Shown: positions 7,776 to 18,581, counted from the stretch's first letter. The stretch is 64,000 bases of DNA from Lentzea fradiae (GCF_900100955.1 NZ_FNCC01000007.1:372001-436000), one strand, 5' to 3'. Numbers and translations are program-made. Notes: generated by a model not told the origin, from the sequence alone.

Positions 7776-10268
7776 TCAGCGCGTGCCCGCCCAGAAGAGA
7801 GCCCGCGCGACCTGCGCGTACAGGCCCTTCGGGTGGTCGCGGAACATCGGTTCGGTGCCGAAGAGCACCACCTTCGCGCCGGTGGCCGCCGTTCCGGACA
7901 CGACAGCGGCCTGACCGGCCGCGGCGTCCTGGCCACCCGTTCCGTCCTCGCGTGCGCGCCAGTGGCCCGCGGCGAGCACCGTGCCGCCGTAGCGCTGTTC
8001 GACCGCCACCCCCGCGCCGAGGTCCGTGAACCACAGCGGCGAGTACACGAACGAGTGAGGCAGCGCGCCCGTGCCGACCGGGCCGGTGCCGTTGACGACG
8101 TTCACCACGCCGTTGGCGCTCTCCCAGCCCGCGACCGGCGTGGCCCGCAACAGCCGGGCGTCGGTGTTGAACCTGCTGCCCGTGGCACCGCGGGTGACCA
8201 CGCCGCCGCGCCGGAGGAAGTCGTCGAGCGCCGCCTTGGCCGTGGCGTTGAGCTGGCTGTGGTTCAGGCCGGCGCCCACGTACAGCACGTCGACCCGTGA
8301 CCAGTCGAAGCCCGCGTTCAGCACCGCCGCCGAGATCGTGCGGACGTCGAACCCGGACTCCCGCAGCACCTGCAGCTCGTCCGCCGACACCGCGGCCGCG
8401 ACCGTCATGCGCTGCAACGCGACCCCGCCCGGCTTGGCGGTCGTGAACCGCACGCCGTAGCGGTCCGCGACCTCCTTCGCGGCAGCCCTGTCACGGGCGG
8501 GCACGACGACCGTGCCGTCGTCCTGCCTGCGCAGCTCGAGACCCCTGTTGAGCAGGTCGTTGACCGCGCTGACGTCCTTCTGGTCGGTCAGCGCGAGCGC
8601 GAGGTCCGCACCGGGCGCGGCACCGACGTGCCCGGTCGGCGCGGCGGCGGTGACGGGCTTGCCGTCGAACCGGAGCTGACCTCGCTGGTGCACGTCGACC
8701 GAGGCGCCCCACAGCAGCCGGTGGCTCCAGCCGGAGATGTCGTACATGACCGGCGCCTTGTCCGAGATGTCGCTGCCCTGCTCCAGCATCACGTTCGCGA
8801 GCCCGCGCTTCGGCTGGTGCATGTCCACGACGTACGACCCGGCCTGGTACCGCTTGCCGCCCAGCGTGAACGGCCGCTGCGCCCGTTCGACCCGCACGTC
8901 GTGCCGGACGAGCTGGTCGACGAGCCTGGCCGCGGCGGGCGCCGACCGGTCGTCCGTGATCACGTACGCGCGCGGGAACTCCGTGGAGAACCGGTCCTCC
9001 GGCCCGAAGCCCGGCACGAACCCGTCGGGGATGAACCGCTGCGCCTCCCCCGCCGCACCGCGCCGGAACATCTCCGTCTGGTTGGCGATCAGGCTGCGCC
9101 GGTTGTCGTCCACGTAGTCGAGCGTGGTCCTGATGGTCGCCTCGACGACGTCGGTGTTGATCCGCGACCGCCGCCGCAGCTCCTCCACCGGCTGCGACTC
9201 GTAGTCACCGCGGTTGACCCGCAGCGGGATCTCGATCGTGTAAGAGACAGCACCGTGGTACATCGCGTACTGCGCGGTGTAGATCGGCGCCCACCCGTCC
9301 CACTCGCCGACCGGGTAGTCGCGGAACGGGATCTCCGGTTTCGCCGCCTCCGGGTGCCCGAGCGCCTGCACCGCCTTCTCCATCAGCAGGGCGTTGGCGT
9401 AGCCGTGCTTGATGTAGAGGTCGAAGTCGTAGTTCTGCCCGTGCGGCGGCGTGGTCGGCTCGATCAGCGTGTTGGGCACGTACCCGTGCTGGTCCAGCAT
9501 CATCACCGGCTGCGTGCGCTCGACGATGTCCTGCATCGCCCGGTTCTCCGGCTGCGAGCTCGTGACGAAGTCGCGGTTGAGGTCGAACCCGGCCGCGTTG
9601 GCCCGAGTGCCGGCGACCCGCCCGTCCGGGTTGGCCGTGAGGTTGAAGTAGATCCTGCTGCGCCGCAACAACTCCCGCGTCTCGCGGTCGTTGCTCGTGG
9701 CGAGGTGCTCGATGACCCGCAACGAGCCGTCCGTGCCCTCCCACTCGTCGCCGTGGATGTTGTTGTTGATCCAGATCGGCGCCTTGTAGAGCCCTTCGGG
9801 GACGGTGCGCCCTTCTTCGATCGAGGCGCGGAACCGTTCCTGGACCCTCGTCTCCGCCGGGCTCTCGGGCGCGGTCAGCGTGACCAGGTAGAGGTCACGC
9901 CCCAGCCCCGACTGCCCGACGACCTCCACGCTGACCCTGTCGCTCCTCTGCTGCAACGCGTTCAGCTTCGGCGCCAGCGAGTGGTACGGAGCCAGCCCCA
10001 GCTTGGCCGACTTGTCCGCGGGGTTGTCCGGGTAGGTCCGCAGCTTCGTCCGGCGCGGATAACCCTGATGCCGGTCCGCCTGGTTCTCACCCTGGGACTG
10101 GACCTGCCGCGCTTGGAAAGCGCTGTCCAGGGTGGCGGTCTCGTTGCGCTCGGGCCCGTTGCCCGGCTCCCGGTTCACACCGGGCGAAGTGGGTTGCGCC
10201 GATGCGTGGACAGGCGCCACCACCAGCGCGGCGGCAGCCAGGACAACAGCAAGCAGAGGTCTGCGCAT
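7776..10268 (-). CDS. Secreted M14-family zinc carboxypeptidase
   Basis: The 830-residue protein has a signal peptide (MRRPLLAVVLAAAALVVAP..ASAQ). The M14 catalytic domain spans roughly residues 70-400. Zinc ligands H and E lie in NNNIHGDEWEG, with NPDGR and DLNRDF substrate-site motifs, a further LDQHGYVPN segment, and the catalytic Glu in SYTIEIPLRVN. About 400 more residues follow, with no zinc motif, probably a glutamine-amidotransferase-like or accessory fold as in other long M14 proteins. It should trim secreted peptides or peptidoglycan peptides. An inverted repeat lies in its 5' region (10286-10325). Confidence 0.88.
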   Translation of the reverse strand: MRRPLLAVVLAAAALVVAPVHASAQPTSPGVNREPGNGPERNETATLDSAFQARQVQSQGENQADRHQGYPRRTKLRTYPDNPADKSAKLGLAPYHSLAPKLNALQQRSDRVSVEVVGQSGLGRDLYLVTLTAPESPAETRVQERFRASIEEGRTVPEGLYKAPIWINNNIHGDEWEGTDGSLRVIEHLATSNDRETRELLRRSRIYFNLTANPDGRVAGTRANAAGFDLNRDFVTSSQPENRAMQDIVERTQPVMMLDQHGYVPNTLIEPTTPPHGQNYDFDLYIKHGYANALLMEKAVQALGHPEAAKPEIPFRDYPVGEWDGWAPIYTAQYAMYHGAVSYTIEIPLRVNRGDYESQPVEELRRRSRINTDVVEATIRTTLDYVDDNRRSLIANQTEMFRRGAAGEAQRFIPDGFVPGFGPEDRFSTEFPRAYVITDDRSAPAAARLVDQLVRHDVRVERAQRPFTLGGKRYQAGSYVVDMHQPKRGLANVMLEQGSDISDKAPVMYDISGWSHRLLWGASVDVHQRGQLRFDGKPVTAAAPTGHVGAAPGADLALALTDQKDVSAVNDLLNRGLELRRQDDGTVVVPARDRAAAKEVADRYGVRFTTAKPGGVALQRMTVAAAVSADELQVLRESGFDVRTISAAVLNAGFDWSRVDVLYVGAGLNHSQLNATAKAALDDFLRRGGVVTRGATGSRFNTDARLLRATPVAGWESANGVVNVVNGTGPVGTGALPHSFVYSPLWFTDLGAGVAVEQRYGGTVLAAGHWRAREDGTGGQDAAAGQAAVVSGTAATGAKVVLFGTEPMFRDHPKGLYAQVARALFWAGTR

Positions 10269-10285
10269 GCGATCGTTTGTCGCAC

Positions 10286-10325
10286 AACGGCCCGCGCATC
10301 GACTAGAGCCGATAGGCGGGCCGTT
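10286..10325 (-). promoter_or_regulatory. Inverted repeat upstream of the M14 peptidase
   Basis: AACGGCCCGC (10286-10295) and GCGGGCCGTT (10316-10325) are perfect 10-bp arms 20 nt apart, lying 18 nt upstream of the peptidase ATG. It may be an operator or a 5' UTR hairpin. No convincing -35/-10 pair could be fixed. Confidence 0.5.
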
Positions 10326-10447
10326 GCATCCCCTCGGTCAGCACCGAGCCTGGCACAGCCGTGAGAGAAGTTCACCAACCACTGTCTCCCCGGGGACACT
10401 GCCCAACGCTGACCAGGCAGTTCACCCGCCGCAACCACTCGAACGGG

Positions 10448-13042
10448 CTAGCCGGACCCCAGACAGAGGAACGGCCTTCGGAACGGGTCCTTCGCCATCG
10501 CCTCGGCCAGCGCCACCGCCGGAGCCGCCCCCGCCACCAACGCCCGGTGGTAGTCGGCCATCGCCGCCGCACTCGCCTCGTCGCCGACCTTGCTGGCGGC
10601 GGCGACCACCGTGCGGGTGCCTCCGGCGAGCATGGCCCCCGCGAACCCGAGCGCCTCGTCGCCGGGCCGGATGCGGTTGAGGGCCAGCTCGCAGGCCGCC
10701 AGGACCACGTGGGCCGGCGGCTTGCGGAGACGGCCCAGCTCGTGGGCGAAGAGGGCGCCGTCGAACAGTTCGAGCCGCGAGAACAGGGCGTTCTCGGTCT
10801 CGTGCTCGCCGTGGGCGGCGATGTGGACGAGGTCGGCGCCGTCGAGGTGCGTCAGGACCTCGGCGGCGGTGGCGGACTCGCCCGTCAGCACCGTCGCGTT
10901 CTCGTGGTGGATGGCCAGCCGGTCGACCTCGCCCTGCCCGAACAGCAGTCCGGGACCCCGCACCACCAGCACCCGCTCGGTCTTCGGCACGCCGGTCTGA
11001 GCCGCGGCGAGCCACGCGGTGGCCGAGGGCGCGGTGACCACGGGCCGCCCGTGCAGGCTGGGCAGCACGCCCCAGGGCACCGCGTACAGCGACCCGGTCG
11101 GCACCATGACCAGGTCGCGGTCGCCGATGAGCTGCCTGAGCGGCTTGACCAGCAGAGCGTCGAGGCGATCGGCCTGCTTCTGCGCCGACGCCCCGATGAC
11201 CTGCACCAGCGGCGCCGGCAGGTGGTCGGGCGCGAGCGCGTTGAGGTCGAAGTGGAGCTTCTGGGCGCTCTCCAGCGCTTCCGCGGCATCGCCGAGCCGG
11301 ACCATCCGCACACGGCCACCCGCGATCACCACGGCCACCATGTCGCCCTCGGAGGTGGCGAAGCTGACCATCGCCCGCTCGCCGAGCTCCGCGACCACCT
11401 CGGTGATCGTGGCGACGGGTCGCGGCTTGCCCCACCGCTGGGAGTTCCACCCCAGCCGGTTCGCTTCCCGCTGCGCTTTCGCCAGACGGTCACGCAGGTC
11501 CCCCGTCGGCCTGCCGTCGAGACCGGCGCGCATCAGCTCACGACTGAGACCTCGAACCTCGGTGATGCGCGCGGCGACCTCGGTGTTGTCGACGTGTTCC
11601 AGCGGCTCGTACCGGTAGGTCTGCGCTCGCGTGCGCTCGAGCCACCTGAACAGCCGCCGCGCGTCGTTGCCCTCCAGCACGAGACGCGTGGCGAGCTCGC
11701 CCAGTTCACGGCCGTGCACCGCGGTCGCCGACACCAGCTCCAGCCCGCCGAGTTGGTCCCGCACGTGGCCCAGTTCCTCGAGCCCGAGCCGGGCGTGGAG
11801 CAACGCCGCCCGCCGGTTTCCCTTCGCCACCGCGAGCTCGGAGAGCACGAGGCGTCGCTGCATCCGGTGGTCGATCGGGGTGACGGTCCGCGGCCCCGGC
11901 AGCCGACGCAGGAGTTCCTCCGCGGCGGCCAGCCTGCCCCTGCGCAGTTCGAGCCGGACCGCGAGCAGGCGGGCGAAACGGGACTCGTCCACCAACCGGT
12001 TGGCGGCGAGCTCGTCGGACAACCCCAAAGCCTTCTGCACCAACGACTCGGTCACCCGGTTGGTCTGCAACGCACGCCGTCCGTGCGCCCAGAGCTCGAT
12101 GAGGGCGGCCATCATCCACCAGGTGCTGCCCCGCTTCTCGAGCTTGCGCTGGGACGCTCTGGCCATGCGCCGGGCCAGGTCGAGCTCGCCGTCGAGCAAC
12201 GCCGCGGACGCGCGGAACATCTCGACCTCGGCGATCTCCTGGCCGAACTTCTCCCTGCGCATCACGGGAAGTGCCTCGTCCAGGTGCTTACCGGCCTCAT
12301 CGGACAGGCCGATCATGAGCATGGCCTCCGCCTGGTCCATCTGCATCCTGGCCAGTGGCGCCGCCTGTTCGTCGGCCCTGAAGATGTGCTCGGCTTCCTC
12401 GTAACGACGCAGCGCCTCAGCGAGGTCCCCGCACTGCTTGTGGACATTGCCGAGAGCGTGAATCGCGTACGGGTAGCTCTGCTTCAAGTCGTACTTGTGC
12501 GCGACCGCAATCGCGCGCTCCAGATCGGCAACAGCCGGCTCTTGCTTGCGCACGGCGCCGTTCGCGTACGCGCGATTGATCAATCCGAAGACCAGCCGCA
12601 GCGGGAACTTGTCGCCACCGTCTGCTCTCTCCATGGCACGGTCGACGAACGACACGTATCGGGTGAACCACACGATCGCCTGTTCGGGCTGGCCGGTGCG
12701 CATAACCACGACGCCCTGGCTGAGATCGATGGCCGCGCTCAGCTCAGCACACAGGTCCAGGTCGCTCAACGTCGCGATTTCGCGGCGTGCGACCTCGAAG
12801 ACCTCGATCGCGCTGTCCCGGCCGCTGGTCTCCGCCAGACATGTACCGAGAACACCGAGCACCCGGACGCGGACTTCCGTCCGTTCCGGGATGTCGTCAG
12901 CGCGGGCGGCGACCACGAGGCCCCGCTTGAGCAGTCGGATGGCTGCCGGGAAGCGAAATCTCGCTTGCTCGGCGAGGCCCCTCTGATACAACTCGCGCGC
13001 CCTGTCCAGAGCACGAGCAGGCACGTGATCATCACACCACAT
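10448..13042 (-). CDS. TPR-CHAT protease-like protein
   Basis: ATG at 13042 gives 864 residues. The N-terminal 500 or so residues are helical TPR-type repeats (RALDRARELYQRGLAE, YAIHALGNVHKQCGDLAEAL, and similar). The C-terminal third is a CHAT domain of the caspase/separase clan, with the catalytic His in VHIAAHGEHE and Cys in VLAACELAL followed by the typical GDEALGFAGAMLAGGTRTVVA. CHAT domains act as proteases in bacterial immunity and cell-death systems. A GTG at 13099 would fall inside the hairpin at 13058-13093 and is less likely. The 69-residue peptide gene lies directly upstream in the same direction and is the natural candidate partner or substrate. Confidence 0.9.
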   Translation of the reverse strand: MWCDDHVPARALDRARELYQRGLAEQARFRFPAAIRLLKRGLVVAARADDIPERTEVRVRVLGVLGTCLAETSGRDSAIEVFEVARREIATLSDLDLCAELSAAIDLSQGVVVMRTGQPEQAIVWFTRYVSFVDRAMERADGGDKFPLRLVFGLINRAYANGAVRKQEPAVADLERAIAVAHKYDLKQSYPYAIHALGNVHKQCGDLAEALRRYEEAEHIFRADEQAAPLARMQMDQAEAMLMIGLSDEAGKHLDEALPVMRREKFGQEIAEVEMFRASAALLDGELDLARRMARASQRKLEKRGSTWWMMAALIELWAHGRRALQTNRVTESLVQKALGLSDELAANRLVDESRFARLLAVRLELRRGRLAAAEELLRRLPGPRTVTPIDHRMQRRLVLSELAVAKGNRRAALLHARLGLEELGHVRDQLGGLELVSATAVHGRELGELATRLVLEGNDARRLFRWLERTRAQTYRYEPLEHVDNTEVAARITEVRGLSRELMRAGLDGRPTGDLRDRLAKAQREANRLGWNSQRWGKPRPVATITEVVAELGERAMVSFATSEGDMVAVVIAGGRVRMVRLGDAAEALESAQKLHFDLNALAPDHLPAPLVQVIGASAQKQADRLDALLVKPLRQLIGDRDLVMVPTGSLYAVPWGVLPSLHGRPVVTAPSATAWLAAAQTGVPKTERVLVVRGPGLLFGQGEVDRLAIHHENATVLTGESATAAEVLTHLDGADLVHIAAHGEHETENALFSRLELFDGALFAHELGRLRKPPAHVVLAACELALNRIRPGDEALGFAGAMLAGGTRTVVAAASKVGDEASAAAMADYHRALVAGAAPAVALAEAMAKDPFRRPFLCLGSG

Positions 13043-13057
13043 GCGTCCGTGCTCCGC

Positions 13058-13093
13058 TGTCCGCCAACCAGGCACACGCCTGGTCGGCGGACA
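13058..13093 (-). terminator. Intercistronic hairpin between peptide gene and CHAT gene
   Basis: TGTCCGCCGACCAGGC and GCCTGGTTGGCGGACA (minus strand) form a 16-bp stem with one G-U pair and a 4-nt GTGT loop. It lies between the stop of the small peptide (13109) and the CHAT start (13042). With no U-tract it could be a partial terminator or an RNA-stability element that makes the peptide more abundant than the CHAT protein. Confidence 0.7.
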
Positions 13094-13108
13094 GGGCACG
13101 CACTGTTA

Positions 13109-13318
13109 TCAGGGCTTGTAGTTCTTGCAGGTCGATTCGTGCAAGAAGACGGGGCCTTCGCCGTTGCCCACGACAGGAGGGATCGGCGTGCCGCCGCAAC
13201 ACTGCGGGGTCAGCGGCGGGTCTTCCCGCTTGGGGTCCTGCTTGGGCTCGTTGTCCGTGATCAGGTCCTTGACCTTGTCCAGGATGTCGCCCAGAAAGCC
13301 TTCGCGCTGCGTGGTCAT
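13109..13318 (-). CDS. 69-residue peptide linked to the CHAT protein
   Basis: ATG at 13318 follows a strong purine-rich ribosome site (GAGGGGGGAA). An in-frame upstream start at 13402 exists but lacks this site. Residues 6-22 (EGFLGDILDKVKDLITD) form an amphipathic helix. A charged Pro-rich linker follows, then a Cys-Cys-Gly-Gly turn and a C-terminus ending in CKNYKP; there are three cysteines in all and no signal peptide. I know no family for it. Its position immediately upstream of the TPR-CHAT gene suggests a substrate, pro-effector or sensor peptide. The helix recalls membrane-active peptides, but that is inference. Confidence 0.75.
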   Translation of the reverse strand: MTTQREGFLGDILDKVKDLITDNEPKQDPKREDPPLTPQCCGGTPIPPVVGNGEGPVFLHESTCKNYKP

Positions 13319-13532
13319 GAGGTTTCCCCCCTCGTTTGGACTAGTACATTCCATCCCCCCAGATGGATGCGAGAAGAGAGTCGCACACACGGCTACACGC
13401 ATGCGTCTGATTTAGCTAACAGCCACTCAAACGGACTAAGATCACTAACCGCCACCTGCACAAATAGGTGACTCCTTGTGATATTTGCGGCAAATATGTA
13501 TCCACGAGCAGCAATCGCGCACGCACGCGGTG

Positions 13533-13715
13533 TCAGTGCTCGAACCGGCCCGCCTTGACGGCGCTCACGAACGCGCGCCACGAGGCCGAGCCGAACGCGA
13601 ACGCGGTCCCGGCGGGGTCCTTGGAGTCACGGACACCGACGTCACCGGAGAACCGCACCTCGACGCAGTTCGGGTTCGCGCCGCTGGTGTAGGTGCTCTT
13701 GAACCATCCGGTCAC
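13533..13715 (-). CDS. DUF397 small protein
   Basis: The GTG at 13715 overlaps the stop of the XRE gene (GTGA) and gives 60 residues. The DUF397 pattern is clear: WFKSTYTSGANPNCVEVRF, VGVRDSKDPAG and WRAFVSAVKAGRF. DUF397 proteins in actinomycetes are typically paired with an upstream XRE regulator, as here; some pairs (Scr1/Scr2 of Streptomyces coelicolor, from memory) behave like regulator or toxin-antitoxin pairs. Confidence 0.92.
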   Translation of the reverse strand: MTGWFKSTYTSGANPNCVEVRFSGDVGVRDSKDPAGTAFAFGSASWRAFVSAVKAGRFEH

Positions 13716-14572
13716 AGCTCCTCCATCAGGTTGCGGATGAACGATTCGCTGGCGGCTTCGGACATCGCGAGGCCCCAGACGCACTCGAACGCGCGAGTCA
13801 GCGTCGCGGTGACGCCCTCGTCATCGTAGTAAGCGATGCCCAGCATCAAGGACTCCGAGTAGCCGATCACCGGCGCGCGGCCGTCGAACCCGAACAGCGT
13901 GAGGTTGCATCCCCGCAAAGGATTCCGCTCCACCTGGCGTCCAAGAACCCGGATGGCGAGACGAGGCCGATCCGCCATCAGAGCCAGCAGGTGGGCCAAC
14001 TGTTCTCGAACCACCCCCGGCCGCCCGAAGCCGACGCGGAGCGAGTCCTCGGGGAGCACGACACGAAGCGCGTACTGGTCCACTCCGCCCAGAATCGCGG
14101 ACTGCCGATCACGACGGAACTCGATGCGTTCCTCGCGGCTCGTGGTCCAGAGAACGCCTTCGCTGTCGTCCAGCACCGCCGCCATGTAGCCGGGTGCCTG
14201 AAGCAGACCGGGAACATAGGCGGAGTCGTACAGATCGATCGTGCTCGCACTGGACTCCAGGTCGGCGAACCGCTCGAAGCCGTTCGGAAGGCGGTCCACG
14301 TACGCCTTGCGGTCACGGCGCCGTCGACGAGCCTCCGCGCCCAGAGCGAGAGTCGTCCGGCGCTCTTCGCCGGAGACCTTGTAGAGGTCGAGCAACTTGC
14401 CGAGGTTCTCGACGCTGACGGTTCCCGTTCCCTCTTCGAGTTCGGTGATCCGGTGCCGCGACAGGCCGATCACCTCGGAGGCCGCCTGCTGGGTCACTCC
14501 GACCGCGTCGCGCAGTCTGCGCAGGGCCAGTCCCAGCTGCCGCCGCTCCAGCGTCTGTCGCGCCTTGGCCAC
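13712..14572 (-). CDS. XRE regulator with DUF5753 sensor domain
   Basis: In this 286-residue protein, residues 14-70 form a helix-turn-helix (GVTQQAASEVIGLSRHRITELEEGTGTV) and the rest is the DUF5753 domain (LYDSAYVPGLLQAPGYM, REERIEFRRDRQ, and others). It is translationally coupled to the DUF397 gene. It diverges from the small gene at 14661 across a long inverted repeat, which is the likely operator. Confidence 0.92.
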   Translation of the reverse strand: MAKARQTLERRQLGLALRRLRDAVGVTQQAASEVIGLSRHRITELEEGTGTVSVENLGKLLDLYKVSGEERRTTLALGAEARRRRRDRKAYVDRLPNGFERFADLESSASTIDLYDSAYVPGLLQAPGYMAAVLDDSEGVLWTTSREERIEFRRDRQSAILGGVDQYALRVVLPEDSLRVGFGRPGVVREQLAHLLALMADRPRLAIRVLGRQVERNPLRGCNLTLFGFDGRAPVIGYSESLMLGIAYYDDEGVTATLTRAFECVWGLAMSEAASESFIRNLMEEL

Positions 14573-14605
14573 TTCGCGAACTCCTCACCCGTTCAGGGAA
14601 ATGCG

Positions 14606-14650
14606 CTTAGGTAAGCGCGTGGCTACTATTCCACCACACGCTTACCTAAG
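14606..14650. promoter_or_regulatory. 17-bp inverted-repeat operator between divergent genes
   Basis: Arms 14606-14622 and 14634-14650 match at 16 of 17 positions. Each contains CTTAGGTAAG, itself nearly palindromic. The 11-nt centre contains TACTAT (14624-14629), a good -10 box for the plus-strand gene at 14661. The site therefore probably controls the divergent XRE and small genes together. Confidence 0.75.
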
Positions 14651-14660
14651 GGGATTGATC

Positions 14661-14885
14661 ATGGCGCTCTTCGACCAGTCGGTATCGGTCGAGTCCTGGA
14701 TCGAGATGACCGGCGACGTGGAGGTGCGGTGCGAGGTCGACCGGCTCAACGAGAAGGCGACGCTGTACTTCGGGCACCGCGACGAGTACGTCATGGTCAT
14801 CTGCCGCGACGGCCTCGGCAAGGTCGCTTCCCTGGCGGCTCGGGCGGTGCGGGAGCTGGACGCCGAACCGGCGCCCAGCTCCTGA
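14661..14885 (+). CDS. 74-residue hypothetical protein
   Basis: The ATG follows AAGGGGA at a good distance. The product is a soluble mixed protein (SVSVESWIEMTGDVEVRCEV, ATLYFGHRDEYVMVICRDG) ending in a helix and a short Pro/Ser tail. No family is recognised. It is the divergent partner of the XRE-DUF397 pair under the shared inverted repeat, so it is probably their regulatory target. Confidence 0.75.
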   Translation: MALFDQSVSVESWIEMTGDVEVRCEVDRLNEKATLYFGHRDEYVMVICRDGLGKVASLAARAVRELDAEPAPSS

Positions 14886-14892
14886 ACAGCAC

Positions 14893-16395
14893 CTACGAGC
14901 AGCGAGCGAGCACGATCTCGCGCACGCGCGCGGCGTCGGCCTGGCCCTTGGTGGCCTTCATGACCGCGCCGACGATGGCGCCGGCCGCCTGGACCTTGCC
15001 GTCGCGGATCTTCTGCGCCACGTCCGGCTGGGCCGCGAGGGCCTCGTCGACGGCCTTCTCCAGGGCCGAGTCGTCCGAGACGACCTTGAGGCCGCGCTTC
15101 TCGACGACCTCGTCCGGGGAGCCTTCGCCCTCCAGGACACCGTTGACGGCCTCACGGGCCAGCTTGTTGGTCAGGGCGCCCGAGTTGACCAGCTCGATGA
15201 CTCGCGCGACCTCGGCCGGCGTGATGGCGAGGCCGGACAGCTCCACGCCGCGGGTGTTCGCCTGCTGGGCCAGGTACGACACCCACCACGAGCGGGCCTC
15301 GTCCGGCTTCGCGCCGGCGACGACGGTCGCCTCGATGAGGTCGAGGGCGCCCGCGTTGACCAGGTCGCGCAGGACCTCGTCGGTGAGGTTCCAGTCCTTC
15401 TGGATGCGCGCGCGGCGCTCCCAGGGGAGCTCGGGGAGGGTTCCGCGCAGCTCCTCGACCCACTCGCGCGACGGCGCGATCGGGACCAGGTCGGGCTCCG
15501 GGAAGTAGCGGTAGTCCTCCGCCGTCTCCTTCTTGCGGCCCGGCGAGGTGGTTCCGGACGACTCGTCGAAGTGACGGGTCTCCTGGGTCACCTCTCCGCC
15601 CGAGGCGAGCACCGCGGCCTGGCGGGTCATCTCGAAGCGGACGGCGCGTTCGACGCTGCGCAGCGAGTTGACGTTCTTGGTCTCGGTGCGGGTGCCCAGC
15701 TCGCCGGTGGTCTTCGGCGACAGGGAGACGTTCGCGTCGCAGCGCAGCGAGCCCTGGTCCATGCGGACGTCGGACACGTCGAGCGCCTTGAGCAGGTCGC
15801 GCAGGGCCGTGACGTAGGCGCGGGCGACCTCGGGGGCGCGGCGTCCGGTGCCCGGGATCATCTTCGTGACGATCTCGATCAGCGGCACGCCGGCGCGGTT
15901 GTAGTCGAGCAGCGAGTGCTCGGCGCCGTGGATGCGACCGGTGGCGCCGCCGACGTGCAGCGACTTGCCGGTGTCCTCCTCCATGTGCGCGCGCTCGATC
16001 TCGACGCGGATGACCTCGCCGTCGTCCAGCGTCACGTCGAGCCAGCCGTTGAAGGCGATCGGCTCGTCGTACTGCGACGTCTGGAAGTTCTTCGGCATGT
16101 CCGGGTAGAAGTAGTTCTTCCGGGCGAACCGGCACCACTCGGCGATCTCGCAGTTCAGCGCGAGGCCGATGCGGATCGCGGACTCGACGGCCTTGCCGTT
16201 CACGACCGGCAGCGAGCCCGGCAGGCCCAGGCACGTCGGGCACGTGTTGGTGTTCGGCTCGCCGCCGAAGGCGTTGGCGCAGCCGCAGAACATCTTCGTG
16301 TTGGTGTGCAGCTCGACGTGCACCTCGAGGCCCAGGACGGGGTCGTACTTCTCGATGACCTCGTCGTAGTCCATCAGCTCAACCAGGGAGGTCAT
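14893..16395 (-). CDS. gatB: Asp-tRNA(Asn)/Glu-tRNA(Gln) amidotransferase subunit B
   Basis: The 500-residue protein starts at ATG 16395; the longer open frame upstream is antisense noise. It shows [10 protein letters not shown], the zinc cysteines of [10 protein letters not shown] and [19 protein letters not shown], and a C-terminal tail/YqeY-like domain ending in [16 protein letters not shown]. GatB binds the mischarged tRNA and phosphorylates the Glu or Asp. The start overlaps the 65-residue gene by ATGA, and gatA and gatC lie just upstream in one coupled operon. Confidence 0.97.
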   Translation of the reverse strand: MTSLVELMDYDEVIEKYDPVLGLEVHVELHTNTKMFCGCANAFGGEPNTNTCPTCLGLPGSLPVVNGKAVESAIRIGLALNCEIAEWCRFARKNYFYPDMPKNFQTSQYDEPIAFNGWLDVTLDDGEVIRVEIERAHMEEDTGKSLHVGGATGRIHGAEHSLLDYNRAGVPLIEIVTKMIPGTGRRAPEVARAYVTALRDLLKALDVSDVRMDQGSLRCDANVSLSPKTTGELGTRTETKNVNSLRSVERAVRFEMTRQAAVLASGGEVTQETRHFDESSGTTSPGRKKETAEDYRYFPEPDLVPIAPSREWVEELRGTLPELPWERRARIQKDWNLTDEVLRDLVNAGALDLIEATVVAGAKPDEARSWWVSYLAQQANTRGVELSGLAITPAEVARVIELVNSGALTNKLAREAVNGVLEGEGSPDEVVEKRGLKVVSDDSALEKAVDEALAAQPDVAQKIRDGKVQAAGAIVGAVMKATKGQADAARVREIVLARCS

Positions 16396-16585
16396 GCCAA
16401 CTCGTCCTTCCGCAGGGCACGGACGGCCAGGGCCGCACCGGTGATCGCCACGGCGATGCTCGCGATCGCGTTCGCCAGGGCCAGCTTGTCGTTCTTCGCC
16501 CGTGCGGCCTTGAAGCCGGAGAACGCGCCCGCGGCGCCCGCTACCGCACCGGCGAGGCCGAGGAGGCCCCTTGCCTTCTTGATGT

Positions 16586-16589
<4 letters not shown>
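16392..16589 (-). CDS. Small membrane protein between gatA and gatB
   Basis: This 65-residue protein has two hydrophobic segments ([18 protein letters not shown] and [19 protein letters not shown]) separated by KAARAKNDK. It is locked into the operon by 4-nt overlaps on both sides. No family is recognised. Mycobacteria carry pfkA at this point of the operon as I recall, so the small gene marks a lineage difference. Confidence 0.8.
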
Positions 16590-18066
<1,477 letters not shown>

Positions 18067-18070
<4 letters not shown>

Positions 18071-18375
18071 GCTTCCTCACCCAGGATGCGGGGCACGCGG
18101 AACCGGCCGTCCTCGGCCTCAGGAGCGCCGGAGAGCGCCTGCTGCTGACCGAGGCTCGGACGGACCACGTCCTCGCGGAAGACGTTGGTCAGCGGAACGG
18201 CGTGCGACGTCGGCGGGATGTCGGCCGTGGCGATGTCGCCGACGGTGGCCACCGACTGGAGGATCACGTCGAGCTGGCCGGCGAACAAGTCGAGCTCGTC
18301 CTCGGTGACGGCCAGCCTGGCGAGCTTCGCCAGGTGCGCGACCTCGTCGCGGGAGATGCTGGGCACTCCTGTCAA
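18067..18375 (-). CDS. gatC: Amidotransferase subunit C
   Basis: This 102-residue protein has the GatC pattern ([20 protein letters not shown], then [13 protein letters not shown] [11 protein letters not shown]). It wraps GatA and GatB together. The start is uncertain: TTG at 18375 or GTG four codons later; neither has an ideal ribosome site. Confidence 0.95.
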
Positions 18376-18581
18376 CCCCCGTAGGGTCGGGATACGAATC
18401 GGGAACCCCGTGAGTCTATGGGCTGGTCAGGCGCGCCTTCGAACCGGTTGCCGCCTCCGAAGCTGAGCGGCACGTCAACTTAACCGTTCCGCAACGCGGA
18501 CAGCGGGTCATGCGATGACGATGCGTCTGCGAGAATCACCGACCGGCAACGGCGCGAGACGCGGGGTCTCACGCACGAGCT

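Noticed and set aside
8628..10364. Open frame of 578 codons antisense to the M14 peptidase
   Set aside because: Low-complexity Arg/Val/His composition; the zinc motifs of the M14 gene lie on the other strand.
13043..13099. Longer N-terminus for the CHAT protein from GTG 13099
   Set aside because: The extra codons fall in the intercistronic hairpin and lack family resemblance; ATG 13042 has a usable ribosome site.
10361..13471. Open frame of 1036 codons antisense to the TPR-CHAT gene
   Set aside because: No ribosome site, shadow composition, and it spans the CHAT gene, its hairpin and the peptide gene.
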